Shown: positions 31,491-42,598, counted from the stretch's first letter. The stretch is 64,000 bases of DNA from Platanthera guangdongensis (GCA_039583875.1 CM077162.1:113676589-113740588), one strand, 5' to 3'. Numbers and translations are program-made. The notes: generated by a model from the sequence alone, not told the origin.

Positions 31491-33625
31491 TATTGGGTAC
31501 ATTGGTCAAATGTACCTGATTTGAAGAAGCCTCACCCAACTCAATGATATACATCATAATGTATTTGATGTATGTTTGAGTTACTTGTGCAGGTTAGGTA
31601 TTCACTGGACTGAAGCTAAAACTTTCTAAGTCCATGTGTCGACACCCAGAGGGAAAGTGTCGACACTTGAGAAGGCTTGTGTCGACACCCAGACAAGCAG
31701 TGTCGACACTTGGAGTCATTGTGTCGACACCTGGGATGAAGAGTCGACACCAGACAGAAAGTGTCGACACAAGGAGCTGTGTCGACACTCAGTGAAGAAG
31801 AATGCAGAGAAGTAGTGTCGACACTTAGCAGAAAGTGTCGACACCTAGAAGAGCTGTGTCAACACCAGAAAGTGTCGACACTTGGAGTTGTGTCGACACT
31901 CAGCAAAATTCTGCAGAGACTAAGTGCAAGTGTCGACACCTAGCACAATGTGTCGACACTTAACCAGAAGAGTCAACATATTAAGTATGTGTCGACACTC
32001 AGCACAATGTGTCGACACACAACCAAAAGAGTCAACACTTGAAGTATGTGTCGACATTCAACATAATGTGTCGACACACAACCAGAAGAGTCAACACTTG
32101 AAGAAAGTGTCGACACCCAGCACAATGTGTCGACACTCAGTTGAAGACTCAAAGAAAGTGTCGACACAAGGAGCTGTGTCGACACTTAGCAAAGAACAGA
32201 AATATCTACAAAAATATTCTAAGTACAAGTGTCGACACTAAGGGAATGTGTCGACACTCAGCTGAAGAATCTATATTGAAGACTTGTGTCGACACCAAGA
32301 AGCAGTGTCGACACTTGACAGTTTCAACACATGAAGATGTGTCGACACAAAGGAGATGTGTCGACACTTAGAAGAATTTAACAAGTTACAGAAGATCAAG
32401 TACTTGTGTCGACACTCAATTCCAAGTGTCGACACCTGAATAAGAATCTGTGTCGAGACATACAAGGAGTTGTGTCGACACCTTGTAGACTTGTGTCGAC
32501 ACTTACACAGCATGTGTCGACACTTGGTCTATAAGTGTCGACACTTAAGAACAGAAAGTCTCGACACTATCTGACAGTTAGAGAATTTCAAGAATTGACT
32601 GGATGACATGACAGCTGCCATTCCAGCCGGTCTACAGCACTTGTCAGAGATCTCAGAAGTCAGTTATGAACCGGACCAGCCGGTTACCATGAAGAAGGCC
32701 TATAAATAGGCACAGACTGTTTACAGAAAATGTTGTTGTTGTTGTTAAGAGTTAACAGAAGAAGATAAAGTTCTGATTGAGTTCAGATTAATCTAAGAGA
32801 TTTGTTCAAGTGGTTGCTGATCAAGTTATCCAAGTGATACAAATCAAGAAGATCTTGATGTCCAACGGCAGATCTAAGAAGTTGGAGAGAGAGAGAGCTC
32901 CAATCAAGAATTCAGTCTTTGGAACTAGGCTGAGAAGAAGAATTCAGAAGCATCTGGATCTTAAGAAGCAGAGGTCAAGGAACAACTGCAGAGGATTTAG
33001 ACTTATTCAGTTCTACTCAAGAAGCTTTGAAGGAAGCTAAGTCAGTTTGGATCTATCTGAGTTCTTCCAAGAACTCAGCAAGAAACTCACAACTCCTCTC
33101 TTATTTTCTGAGTTGTTGAGTTATTTGTTGTAATACTATTTTAACTTGTAGGATCTTTGGATCTGAGTGCATTGTAAGCCAAAATTTATAAAGGCTGAGG
33201 GTAGGGCTTGATAGCCTGAGTGTAGGAGTTAAAGAACTCTAAGTGTAGGCCTTGATTGGCTGAGTGTAGGCCTTTGTGGCTGAGTGTAGGCTTTGGAGAA
33301 AGCTGAGGTGTAAGGCTTTGGCCCTGAGGTAGGAACCAATTTGGGTTCTGAGACAGTGGAGAAGTTAGGCTGAATCTAGTACACTGCTAGATAGGCGAAG
33401 GGGGAAAGTGGATGTACCCAGATCTTGGGGAACCACTATAAAACACTATGTGCTGTGCTGTGTTTGTGCTGTGGATGATCTGTGTTTGTTTGATTATTGT
33501 TGATTGCTGAAATTGACTTGTTAGAAATCTGTGATATAACTGTTTGACTGCCAATAAAGTTAGAAAAAGGATTAGGTCACCTATTCACCCCCCCCCCTCT
33601 AGGTGTTTAGGTACCATATCTTACA
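31491..33625 (+). repeat. 5' LTR of element F (2,135 bp)
   Basis: Contains the GTGTCGACAC array (31637-32575) and TATA box CCTATAAATAGG near 32698. A region of GGCTGAGTGTAGGC-like repeats lies at 33190-33330. Then come the Sirevirus block ending GGGGAACCACTATAAA (33426-33441) and a run of 10 C between CACCTA and TAGGTG. Ends ATCTTACA. Confidence 0.94.
31637..32575 (+). repeat. GTGTCGACAC palindrome array, 5' LTR of F
   Basis: About 32 perfect copies of the 10-bp palindrome GTGTCGACAC (by eye) plus a few one-base variants. They are spaced mostly 15-45 bases apart with unrelated A-rich spacers. Alternate copies are preceded by T (after a G-rich spacer) or A. An identical array is at 42743-43680. 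Confidence 0.95.
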
Positions 33626-33627
33626 AG

Positions 33628-33639
33628 TGGTATCAAAGC
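33628..33639 (+). promoter_or_regulatory. Primer binding site of element F
   Basis: TGGTATCAAAGC, two bases after the LTR; initiator-Met type with one mismatch. Confidence 0.9.
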
Positions 33640-33732
33640 GAGGTTCCTCAAAACAAGGACTAACAGTCTAAGGAGATCCTGTTTGGCAGAAACAGTCTAG
33701 GTCAGAAAACAGCTTCAAGAAAATCAAGAACC

Positions 33733-35775
33733 ATGGGTTCCTTTAAAAATCATAAAGAATTGGGTTCCATGAAATTACCTATTTGCAGAAAGGAAATTTT
33801 TGGGATCTGGAAAGAGAGGGTAAGGCTATTCATGGAGGCCTCAGACCCTAGAATATACATCACAGTAAAGGAAGGGCCTTATGTGCCAATGAAGATCTCA
33901 GTATTGGATGCAAATCAGAGGACTCCAAAGGATTTCTCTGAGATGACCAAGGATGAAATTGTCCTAGCCACTATGGACAAGAGGGCACAAAACATAATAG
34001 TGAGTGCCATTGATGATGCAACTTTTCAGAACTTAATTCACTGTAAAACAGCAAAAGAAATGTGGGATACCCTCATTGTCTATATGGAAGGTTCTGAAGA
34101 AGTTAGGCAAGATAGGAAGTCCTTGCTTAATCAAGAGTATGAGAGCTTTAGGCAAGGCAAGGGAGATAGCATCACTGAATGCTACAAGAAGTTCAATAGA
34201 ATAGTTAATGAACTCATGTCTTATGGAAGAGAGTTCAGCAACTATGAACTAAATGACAAATTCCTGAGGTCCCTAACCAAAGATTGGGACACCAAGATCT
34301 GTGCCATAAGAGAAATGGCAAAGTTGGGAGAAATTCCTCCTCCTACACTGTTTGGCAAGTTATTGTCATATGAGATGCAGCTGACAGTGAGGAAAGAGGA
34401 GGAGAAATCTACTAGGACTGAGCACAAGGAAAGGACTGTTGCTTTCAAGACAGAAGTTCCCAGAAAATGCAGAACTATGTCATCAACTCCACCTCCAGAG
34501 GTAGTTGAATCTGAGTCAGAAGGGTCTGTCAGTACAAAGTCTACAAGCAGTGAAAGTGATGAAGACTTTGCTGCCTTCACTAGACACTTTCAGAAATTCC
34601 TGAAAAAGAAACAGTGGAGGTCCAGACCATCTACTTACAAGGGAAAAGAAGTCTTGTATCAGGAGAAAAAGCCTTCTAAGAAGGACAGGAAGAAGACAAA
34701 GACAAGCAAGGCAACTGGATCAAAGATTGTGTGCTACTGCTGCAATAGACAGGGTCATGTCATTGCTGATTGTCCTGAGAAAAGAAAAGAATCCAGTGAC
34801 AGGAAAAAGACTCACTTCAAAGGGAAGAAAGAGAAGTCTTTTGTTGCCAAGAATGAGAAGACTCTTTCAGATATTTCTTCTTCAAACACTGATACTGATG
34901 CTGAAGCCTACATAGGGCTATTTGCTGAAGAAGAAGAAGAAGAATTTATGCAGATCTTGGAGTCAATTTATGAACAAGAAGACTGCCAGTGCCAAGGACT
35001 GATGGCATTGACTGAGAGTACCAAAATCCTGGAGCAGCCAGGACCTAGTCATGTACAAAGTCCAACTCTAAGTTCAGTTTCTTGTTCTAGTTCAGAATCA
35101 GAATCATCTTCATCAAATGATGGAAGTGGTTCTGAGTGTGAGGATGATATTCATCAACTCATAGATGAATATAAGGTGCTGTTACAGGCTTATAAGAAAA
35201 GCAAGTCCCTTGCCAAAAGTCAGGCAAAGGAGATTGCTGATCTCAAGGCTGCTGCAACAGAATTTGAGAAGCAATTTGATCAAAAACTGAATGAGGTAGC
35301 TAGGCTGAAACACATTACAGTGATTCAGATGGGTACTATCACATTTAAGAATGATCAAATTAAGAAACTGGAGACAAATCTTCAGAAAGAGAGAGAACTG
35401 GTTGCAAAGTTTTCAAAGCCTAAATCAGTTCTACCTTTGATTGATGATTTTACTCATCACAAAGGTAAGGCTGGACTGGGTTTTGTTAAACCTGCCAGGA
35501 CTGTTCAGGATCAGTCCAAGCCCAAGGGCAAGGCCCCAACATTCAATAAGTCAGCTGCAGTTAAGACAGCAAAGTCTGTACCTAAGCAAAGGTACAATAA
35601 GTTTGAATGTTGGTGTTGTGGCAAGGTTGGCCACTTTGCCTTGGATTGTTGGCACAATGCCAGTGCCAAGTTGAGTAGCAAGTTACCTGGTGGAAAGCCA
35701 GTAGGTAGCTGTGTCATGTTGCAAACTAACAATCACCAAGGACCCAAGTTTACTTTGGGTTCTAAGGTTCATTAA
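33733..35775 (+). CDS. gag: Sirevirus Gag of element F (680 aa)
   Basis: Forms the virus-like particle and binds element RNA. The start MGSFKNHKELGSMKLPICRK lies 93 bases after the primer site. The capsid-like domain (residues about 20-220) has AKEMWDTLIVYMEGSEEVRQ, and LRSLTKDWDTKICAIREM follows. There are two CCHC knuckles: CYCCNRQGHVIADC (about 34730-34772) and CWCCGKVGHFALDC (about 35608-35650). Between them lie an acidic EEEEE-rich part and a coiled-coil-like segment. It ends with TAA at 35773. The pol frame continues in the same register after this stop, so Pol would need stop read-through or another device. Confidence 0.92.
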   Translation: MGSFKNHKELGSMKLPICRKEIFGIWKERVRLFMEASDPRIYITVKEGPYVPMKISVLDANQRTPKDFSEMTKDEIVLATMDKRAQNIIVSAIDDATFQNLIHCKTAKEMWDTLIVYMEGSEEVRQDRKSLLNQEYESFRQGKGDSITECYKKFNRIVNELMSYGREFSNYELNDKFLRSLTKDWDTKICAIREMAKLGEIPPPTLFGKLLSYEMQLTVRKEEEKSTRTEHKERTVAFKTEVPRKCRTMSSTPPPEVVESESEGSVSTKSTSSESDEDFAAFTRHFQKFLKKKQWRSRPSTYKGKEVLYQEKKPSKKDRKKTKTSKATGSKIVCYCCNRQGHVIADCPEKRKESSDRKKTHFKGKKEKSFVAKNEKTLSDISSSNTDTDAEAYIGLFAEEEEEEFMQILESIYEQEDCQCQGLMALTESTKILEQPGPSHVQSPTLSSVSCSSSESESSSSNDGSGSECEDDIHQLIDEYKVLLQAYKKSKSLAKSQAKEIADLKAAATEFEKQFDQKLNEVARLKHITVIQMGTITFKNDQIKKLETNLQKERELVAKFSKPKSVLPLIDDFTHHKGKAGLGFVKPARTVQDQSKPKGKAPTFNKSAAVKTAKSVPKQRYNKFECWCCGKVGHFALDCWHNASAKLSSKLPGGKPVGSCVMLQTNNHQGPKFTLGSKVH

Positions 35776-35781
35776 TTTGTT

Positions 35782-38700
35782 TTGCAGGTGAATCCAAGTG
35801 GCCATACCCCAACATGGTACTTGGATAGTGGGTGTTCCAGACATATGACTGGAACAAGGGGACTACTGAAGGACTATATTCCAATCAAAAATGGTCCTAA
35901 AGTGACCTTTGATGGTTCTGAAAAAGGAATCATCAAAGGGTTTGGTAACATTTCTTCAAACCTTGTTACCATTACTCAAGTGGCTTATGTTAAAGGGTTG
36001 AAACACAACCTTATAAGTATAAGTCAGTTAAGTGATGTAGGGTATGACATCTCATTTGTTAAAAATGGTTGTCATATCAAGAGGTCAAGTGATCAAGAGA
36101 TCATTTTGACAGGATATAGAAAGAGGAATGTCTACTGTCTAGACATCATGATTGAGAACAATGGTTCTCCTGTTTGTCTTGTAGCTGATGAGACAGTCTC
36201 TCATTGTGTCAAGTGGCACAAGAGGCTAGCTCATCTTAACTACAAGACTATTAGCAAACTCTTTAGCAAAGAGTTAGTGAGAAATGGTCCTCAAGTTAAG
36301 TGTGTTAAAGATGGCATTTGCTCAGCTTGTCAAAAGGGCAAGCAGACCAAATCCACCTTTAAAAGCATTGAGAACAAAGATGCTGTGAGGTGCTTATACC
36401 TCTTGCATATGGATCTCTTTGGTCCAATGCCAGTTCACAGCTTAGGTAGGAAGGTCTATACCTTTGTAGTTGTTGATGACTACTCAAGGTTTTCCTGGGT
36501 GTTCTTCTTAAGGCAGAAATCTGAAACACCTAGTGTCTTCTACAGCTTTGTCAAGCAAATTCAGAATGAACTAAATAGTACTGTGGTCAAAATTAGAAGT
36601 GACCATGGTACTGAGTTTCAATCTGAAAGCATGACAAAACTATGTGAAGACTTTGGGATATTTCAAGAATTCTCTTCACCTAGAACACCTCAGCAAAATG
36701 GCATTGCTGAGAGGAAGAATAGAACCTTGATAGAGGCTGGTAGAACCCTACTTAGTGATACATCACTGCCTGAGTATTTCTGGGCTGAAGCAGTTAACAC
36801 TGCATGCCATGTGATAAATAGGGCTACCATCACTAAAAGACTAAACAAGACCCCCTATGAAGTAGTGAAAGGCAGGAAACCAAACCTATCCTATTTTAGG
36901 ATCTTTGGTTGCAAATGCTTCATACTTAACAATGGGAAGTCTTACATAACTAAGTTTGCTGCCAAGTCCCAAGAGGGAATTTTTGTTGGGTACAGCAACA
37001 ATAGTAAGGCTTATAGAGTATACAACTTGACTACACAAGTTGTAGAGGAGACAGTGCATGTAGTTTTTGATGAGACAAAACTTATTAACAATGAGTTGTC
37101 TAGCAATGTATGCAGCCCCACAGGTTTGACAAAGAAATTGGACAAGCTTACTATTGAAGAGATGTCTGCTGCAAGACAGCAAGTAGAAGGCAATAGCAGT
37201 TGTCCAGGGGGAGAACTACATGTGCCAATAGCTGAAGAAATACAAGAAGTACAGCATGATGCAGATGCTGAAGAAGTTCAACCTGAAGCTAGGATGCCTC
37301 CAGCCCATAGGCATCTAAGAGATCATCCAGTAGAGCTGATTATTGGAGATCCAAGACAAGGAGTTCAGACAAGGAGCAGAAATCAGAATGCTGCAGTATA
37401 TTCTAGTTTTCTATCTCAAATAGAACCTAAGAAATTTGAAGAAGCTATACAAGATCCACAGTGGACTGAAGCTATGCAAGAAGAACTTAATCAGTTCAAA
37501 AGGTGCAAGGTTTGGGAACTGGTTCCTAAACCTAAAGACCACAATGTTATAGGAACTAAGTGGATCTACAGAAATAAGTTAGATGAACAAGGGGTCATCA
37601 TTAAGAATAAAGCAAGACTGGTTGCAAAAGGATATAGGCAAGAAGAAGGTATTGATTTTGATCAAACCTTTGCCCCAGTAGCCAGACTGGAGGCCATAAG
37701 GATGTTCTTGGCCTATGCAACCTATCAAGGATTCAAGGTTTACCAGATGGATGTCAAGTCAGCATTCTTAAATGGTAATCTTAAGGAAGAAGTCTATGTG
37801 GAGCAGCCTTCAGGTTTTGTTGATCCAACTCAACCTCATTATGTCTATAGACTTAGGAAAGCATTGTATGGGTTAAAACAAGCTCCTAGAGCTTGGTATG
37901 AAACCCTATCTAGTTTCCTCATTGAGAACAAGTTCACAAGGGGGAAAATAGATAAGACTCTATTCCTTAGGGAATCTAGAGGCAAAGTCATACTTGTCCA
38001 AATATATGTAGATGACATTATATTTGGGTCTACTGAAAGTAGCCTTTGCAAAAAGTTTGCAAAGCTTATGCAAAGTCAATTTGAGATGAGTAGTATGGGA
38101 GAGCTAAAGTTTTTCTTGGGTCTCCAAGTTAAACAGACTGAAAGTGGCTTGTCCATATGTCAGTCCAAGTTCACCCTAGAACTCATAAGGAAATATGGTA
38201 TGGATTCATCCAGTACCATGAAGACTCCTATGGGGTCAAGTATGTCTATTAGCAAGGATAATGCAGGGAAACCTGTAGATGAAACCTTGTATAGAGGGAT
38301 AGTTGGCTCCTTACTATACTTGACTGCAAGTAGGCCTGACATTATGTATGCTACATGTGTTTGTGCCAGGTATCAAGCCTGCCCTAAAGAGTCTCACTTG
38401 ACTGCAGTCAAGAGAATTTTGAGATATCTAAAGGGCACTCCCTATCTAGGCCTCTGGTACCCTAGGAATGGAGATTTTGATCTAACAGGTTATACAGATG
38501 CAGACTTTGCAGGATGCAAAGAGGATAGAAAGAGCACAACTGGAACCTGTCAATTCCTAGGTGGAAGAATAATTTCATGGAGCAGCAAAAAGCAGACTAG
38601 TGTGGCTATTTCCACAGCTGAGTCAGAATATGTAGCTGCAGGAAGTTGCTGTGCTCAACTTCTATGGATTCAACATCAGCTGGTGGACTATGGATTTCAG

Positions 38701-38949
38701 GTAAGTAGAACTCCACTTTACTGTGATTCTACAAGTGCTATTTCAATAGCTAACAACCCTGTATCTCATAGTAGAACAAAACATATTGAGATTAAATATC
38801 ACTTTCTTAGGGAGCATGTAGAAAGAAATGATATTGCACTTGAATATGTTAAAACTGATAATCAGATAGCTGACATGTTTACTAAGCCCTTAGAAGAAGC
38901 TAAGTTCAATAGATTCAAAATTGAACTAGGTATGATAAACTTAGACTAA
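35782..38949 (+). CDS. pol: Sirevirus Pol of element F (protease, integrase, RT, RNase H)
   Basis: In the same frame as gag, directly after its stop; no initiator is obvious at the first codons, and it is given from the first base after the stop region. Protease: [13 protein letters not shown] near 35815. Integrase: HHCC zinc (WHKRLAHLN ... CSACQKGKQ) and the D, D, E triad in [17 protein letters not shown] and [18 protein letters not shown] at 38005-38016, with [14 protein letters not shown] and [13 protein letters not shown] signatures. RNase [22 protein letters not shown], and [12 protein letters not shown] at the end. Open over 1,055 codons. It supplies the enzymes for copying and integration, and could act on D in trans. 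Confidence 0.94.
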   Translation: MQVNPSGHTPTWYLDSGCSRHMTGTRGLLKDYIPIKNGPKVTFDGSEKGIIKGFGNISSNLVTITQVAYVKGLKHNLISISQLSDVGYDISFVKNGCHIKRSSDQEIILTGYRKRNVYCLDIMIENNGSPVCLVADETVSHCVKWHKRLAHLNYKTISKLFSKELVRNGPQVKCVKDGICSACQKGKQTKSTFKSIENKDAVRCLYLLHMDLFGPMPVHSLGRKVYTFVVVDDYSRFSWVFFLRQKSETPSVFYSFVKQIQNELNSTVVKIRSDHGTEFQSESMTKLCEDFGIFQEFSSPRTPQQNGIAERKNRTLIEAGRTLLSDTSLPEYFWAEAVNTACHVINRATITKRLNKTPYEVVKGRKPNLSYFRIFGCKCFILNNGKSYITKFAAKSQEGIFVGYSNNSKAYRVYNLTTQVVEETVHVVFDETKLINNELSSNVCSPTGLTKKLDKLTIEEMSAARQQVEGNSSCPGGELHVPIAEEIQEVQHDADAEEVQPEARMPPAHRHLRDHPVELIIGDPRQGVQTRSRNQNAAVYSSFLSQIEPKKFEEAIQDPQWTEAMQEELNQFKRCKVWELVPKPKDHNVIGTKWIYRNKLDEQGVIIKNKARLVAKGYRQEEGIDFDQTFAPVARLEAIRMFLAYATYQGFKVYQMDVKSAFLNGNLKEEVYVEQPSGFVDPTQPHYVYRLRKALYGLKQAPRAWYETLSSFLIENKFTRGKIDKTLFLRESRGKVILVQIYVDDIIFGSTESSLCKKFAKLMQSQFEMSSMGELKFFLGLQVKQTESGLSICQSKFTLELIRKYGMDSSSTMKTPMGSSMSISKDNAGKPVDETLYRGIVGSLLYLTASRPDIMYATCVCARYQACPKESHLTAVKRILRYLKGTPYLGLWYPRNGDFDLTGYTDADFAGCKEDRKSTTGTCQFLGGRIISWSSKKQTSVAISTAESEYVAAGSCCAQLLWIQHQLVDYGFQVSRTPLYCDSTSAISIANNPVSHSRTKHIEIKYHFLREHVERNDIALEYVKTDNQIADMFTKPLEEAKFNRFKIELGMINLD

Positions 38950-39463
38950 GTTTACAGAATAGAAAATTGGCTAAGTAAAAAGGTGTCGACACATAGACAA
39001 GTCTATGTCGACACAGAATAAAAGTGTCGACACTTCAGGAAAAAGGTGTCGACACATCTATGATGTTGGTGTCGACACTTCAGAATGTTAGTGTCGACAC
39101 ATGTCAAGTAGGTGTCGACACATCCAATGTGGTGTCGACACTTAAGTTTTACTCAGAATTTTCTAAGTAAAGTCTCGACTATTCGTCGAGTAGAGTGGTG
39201 TCGACACATAAACATGTGTCGACACATAATATCTGTTGACTAAACTTGTGTCGACACATATGTGTCGAGACATTATGAGTCAGTGTCGACACTTATTGCC
39301 AGTGTCGACACATGTTTAGCTAGCTGTCCCACATGTTCATCTTCAAAAATAGACAGGTATAAATAGGGTTCTGTCTTTGATTGTCGACACGCTTTCAAAG
39401 TTTCGAGACGAAAACTCTTGTGTCGACATTTCTCTTTTCTCAAGCCTAATTCTCCAAACCCTA
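38950..39463 (+). repeat. Pol-ORF3 spacer of F with GTGTCGACAC repeats
   Basis: About a dozen perfect GTGTCGACAC copies between 38984 and 39320, the same word as in the LTR array but with different spacers. One TCGACTATTCGTCGAG unit lies near 39175. A TATA-like TATAAATAGG is at 39358-39367, and the pyrimidine run TTTCTCTTTTCTCAAG at 39429-39444 precedes ORF3. The TATA-like site could mean an internal promoter for ORF3. Confidence 0.85.
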
Positions 39464-42301
39464 ATGGCTCCCAAGCTCGAGGAAAACGTCAACGAAGGCT
39501 ACGAACTTGTGCGCGGCGCATTCGATGATGGCGATCAAGATATCAAGTCTGTGGTTACCCTAGTCAGCGATTCAGGACTAGAATACTTGGTTTCAGAACC
39601 AACCAAGATATGGAAGAAGGAAGTGCTTGAATTCCTTACTGGAGCAACTGTGGATGACTCTGGATACAGAATCAAATCCAGAGTGCATGGAACCAAGGTC
39701 AAGGTATCACCCAAAAGTCTGAGAAAGGTACTTCAGCTACCTAAGACTCAAGAAGAAGAAGAAGTTTCTACATCCAAGACCAGGGAAGCTTTGGTCTGGT
39801 GTGGTCTTGATTCTAAGATGAAGATAGGTTCTGTCTTTAACAGAAAAGGCATGAACAGTCAAGGAAAATTTCTGTCAGAGATAGTGGGCAAGGTCATTCT
39901 CAGTAAGCCTGGAGGGCATGATAGGGTGTCAGCCTCAATGTTCAATGTCATGACAAGAATTATCTTCACCGTAAGAACAGATTGGTCAATGGTAATCTAT
40001 GAGAAGATCAAGGAAAGTCTGAAGAAGCCCAATTTGGGCAGAATTATAAGTCTCTACCTGGCTGGTACAATACCAGAGGTAATGAGCACAACTGCTGGAA
40101 GCAAGATCAATCATATGAGAAAGATGGATTCTAGGATATTTTCTAGGTGGGAAAGGGTGTTGTCAAAGGACATGCCTACCCCTGAGAAGCCAGTTTCTGA
40201 GAAAGTTACTCCTCCTAGGAAGAAGAGAAAGACTGCTGCTGTGACACAAGAGTCCTCCAGCAGTTCTGATAGTGAAGAACAGGTTGTTTTCACACCCGAT
40301 GACCATGAAGAAGTGGCTGCAGAGAAGACTCCTGCTCCTCAAGATGTAGCTGAGATCCAGGGGGAGCTGCCTCCAGCTAGCCCCATCCATAGGGATCACA
40401 GCCAGGGGGAGCTTCCAGTAGTAGAAGAAACATCTACTCTGGACAGTGAGCAAGCCACCCTCATTATCCAAGAGGTACTCACTGGCTTAAAAACTTTAGA
40501 CTATATTATAGAAGATGCTAATTTGTTTGATGTTCATCAGCAAACTCAGCTAGACAAACCAGTTCCAGATGTTGTTTTAGAAGACAAATCTGCTGAACAA
40601 GAAATGGTACCTGAGTCAGTGGATGAAGAACAAAGACTATCTCCAGCTCCATCCCCTCATGAATATACTATGGAAGATTTGTTTCTGAATTTAGATCAAG
40701 AGGACTTTGACATGGATAAGGTTGCTGCTGCTGAAGAGAAGGGTGCTGCTGCTGAGGGGGAGCACATGACAGTTCTGGAAGAGCCTTTAAGGCTAGACAC
40801 TGAGAAGGCACTAGATGTGCAAGCTGAAAAACCACAAAGCCCTAAGGATAGGATTGAGATTGCCAGCACCTCTGCCTCTGAAGATGAGGAGAGTGCTAGG
40901 GCTAAGAAGAAGAAATTGTTTGTATTCAAAAGAAGGAGTCAGAGCTACAAGAAGGCTCTACAAACTGTTGCTCAACAATCCTTAGTCACACAAGCTCCAT
41001 CACCTGATTACAGTGCCTTAATGGTAGCCATGCAGATCAAAATGGATGAACAAAGGAAAGCCATAGAGGCTTAGGTTGATGCAGGGCACAAATCATTACA
41101 GTTTGATCTTGCTCAAGATATAAAATCTATAAGGTTTGAGATGAATCTCAACAAGAAAGAGATGAATGAATGCTTCCACAAGGGTGGAAATGCTGTGGTG
41201 TTTCTGGCTACACACCAAGAGAAAATAAAAGTACAAGTAGATGATATAGCATTGAAGCAAGGCTATGTGCTGGAAAATCAATTAAGGATGAATGATAATT
41301 TGACTGCATCCCACAATGCTATAGTCACTGAATTGAAGAATAAGACTGCTGAATCTTCTACATCTGCTGATGTTAAGGCTGGATTTGACAAAGTTTTCCA
41401 AGAAGAAATCCAAGCTGTAAAGACTGCAATACAGGATTCCCAGAAAGCCATCTCAGAACAGCTTACAAAGCTTAAACCCTACTTTAAGGATGGAATCAGG
41501 TATTTGGATAGTCAGATTAGATTCCAAAAGGATGATGTAAGAGACCATGTGGCCCAAGAAGTCATAAAGGGGGAGAGAGTATTAGTCAAGGCTAGCTCTG
41601 ATCATGCCAAATGGATATCTAACTCCATCAGAGCTACCCTAGGCTATCCTCCACTCTGTGATGATGATAATGTTGCTGAATCAGGGATTCAAAGTGCATA
41701 TCTTGGAGGTGAGCAACCAGAGGTAGCTCAAGTGATTTATCCACCTCCAGATTTTGAAATGATTCATGCAGATGTCAGCACAATGTATAGCCCAACTGCA
41801 GGAAAGTCAAATGTTGTTCTGGAAAAGGTTGTTCAACCTATTACTGCAGCTATGCAAGAGGCATTAGAAAACGAAGAAGAGACAAGGTTGTCAAAGAAGA
41901 GGTTTAGGGAACAAGCTGAACTAAAGCCAGACTTTGAACAATGGAGCCCTACCTCTAGAAATATCATTCTAACTGCCTGGAAAGCTGCTAAAGACAACAC
42001 TAATGATAGAAACAAGTGGTTCTCTGAAGCAGAATGGAGGAAGCATGAGATCAGGCAGGAAGCCATTATCCAGTACAGAAGAAAGGCTAAGTTAGGAAAG
42101 CTACCTCCTACTGCAGTGGAGCCTAGCAAGTACTTTCCTAAGCCCTATCATTATTTTGAAAGGCAGAAAATCAAGGCTGAAGAACAAAAGAAGGACTCAA
42201 AAGGCAAGAAGCCTGCTGATGCTGAGCCTACTGCTGTTGCTGTCAAAGCTAAAGTCCTAGCTGGCAAAGGAATTGTTATCAAAGAACCTGATCAGAAATA
42301 G
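39464..42301 (+). pseudogene. ORF3 ('env-like') of element F, one in-frame TAG
   Basis: ATG at 39464 (MAPKLEENVNEGYELVRGAF) was chosen because it matches the start in D. The frame is open to 42301 except for a TAG at 41072-41074. N-terminal domain of about 230 aa: KEVLEFLTG, IKSRVHGTKV, GKVILSKPGGHD, LGRIISLYL, FSRWER. Then a 300-aa acidic, Pro/Glu-rich linker, a coiled-coil-like stretch, and a basic C-terminal domain (WSPTSRNIIL, FPKPYHYFERQ) shared with D. No signal peptide, membrane helix or cleavage motif is apparent. The function is unknown. The stop may be a CAG-to-TAG mutation. Confidence 0.82.
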
Positions 42302-42598
42302 ATTAGGAATTAATTTGAAGATTGTTGTAATCCTTTGTATGAGAAACATTTTTGTAACTCATTAAAGATGTATTAGAAAAATGTTAGAACAATTTATGAT
42401 TAATATAGTATAATTGTTCTGAAATGTGTCTATTCTTTGATTATTCTGGAATGATTAATGTGTATACATGTATGCATTATTACATGTTTAAGTTTACCCT
42501 GTTGAAATATACCTGCTTTACATCATTTTATAATTTTTAATTATGAGTGGTGTATATCATTGACTAAGGGTTATGACTTCTCCAAATAGGGGGAGATT
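42302..42598 (+). other. 3' untranslated part and purine tract of F
   Basis: AT-rich and without an ORF. It ends in AAATAGGGGGAGAT, the plus-strand primer tract that touches the 3' LTR. Confidence 0.8.

Noticed and set aside
31594..32513. Open frames on both strands of the palindrome arrays, with repeated STQ, CRH or VDT residues.
   Set aside because: They arise because the palindrome has no stop in several frames. They have no start context or homology and occur on both strands alike.
31637..32575. The regularly spaced GTGTCGACAC copies look at first like a CRISPR array.
   Set aside because: Spacing is irregular, the unit is only 10 bp, the array lies inside a plant LTR and is copied in both LTRs, and no cas gene is present.
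35761..35781. A 21-base GT...AG 'intron' that would remove the gag stop in F and keep the frame.
   Set aside because: Far below the size plants can splice, and the equivalent in D is 22 bases and would break the frame.
25858..42301. ORF3 as a true retroviral envelope gene.
   Set aside because: No signal peptide, membrane segment or cleavage site is visible in either D or F.
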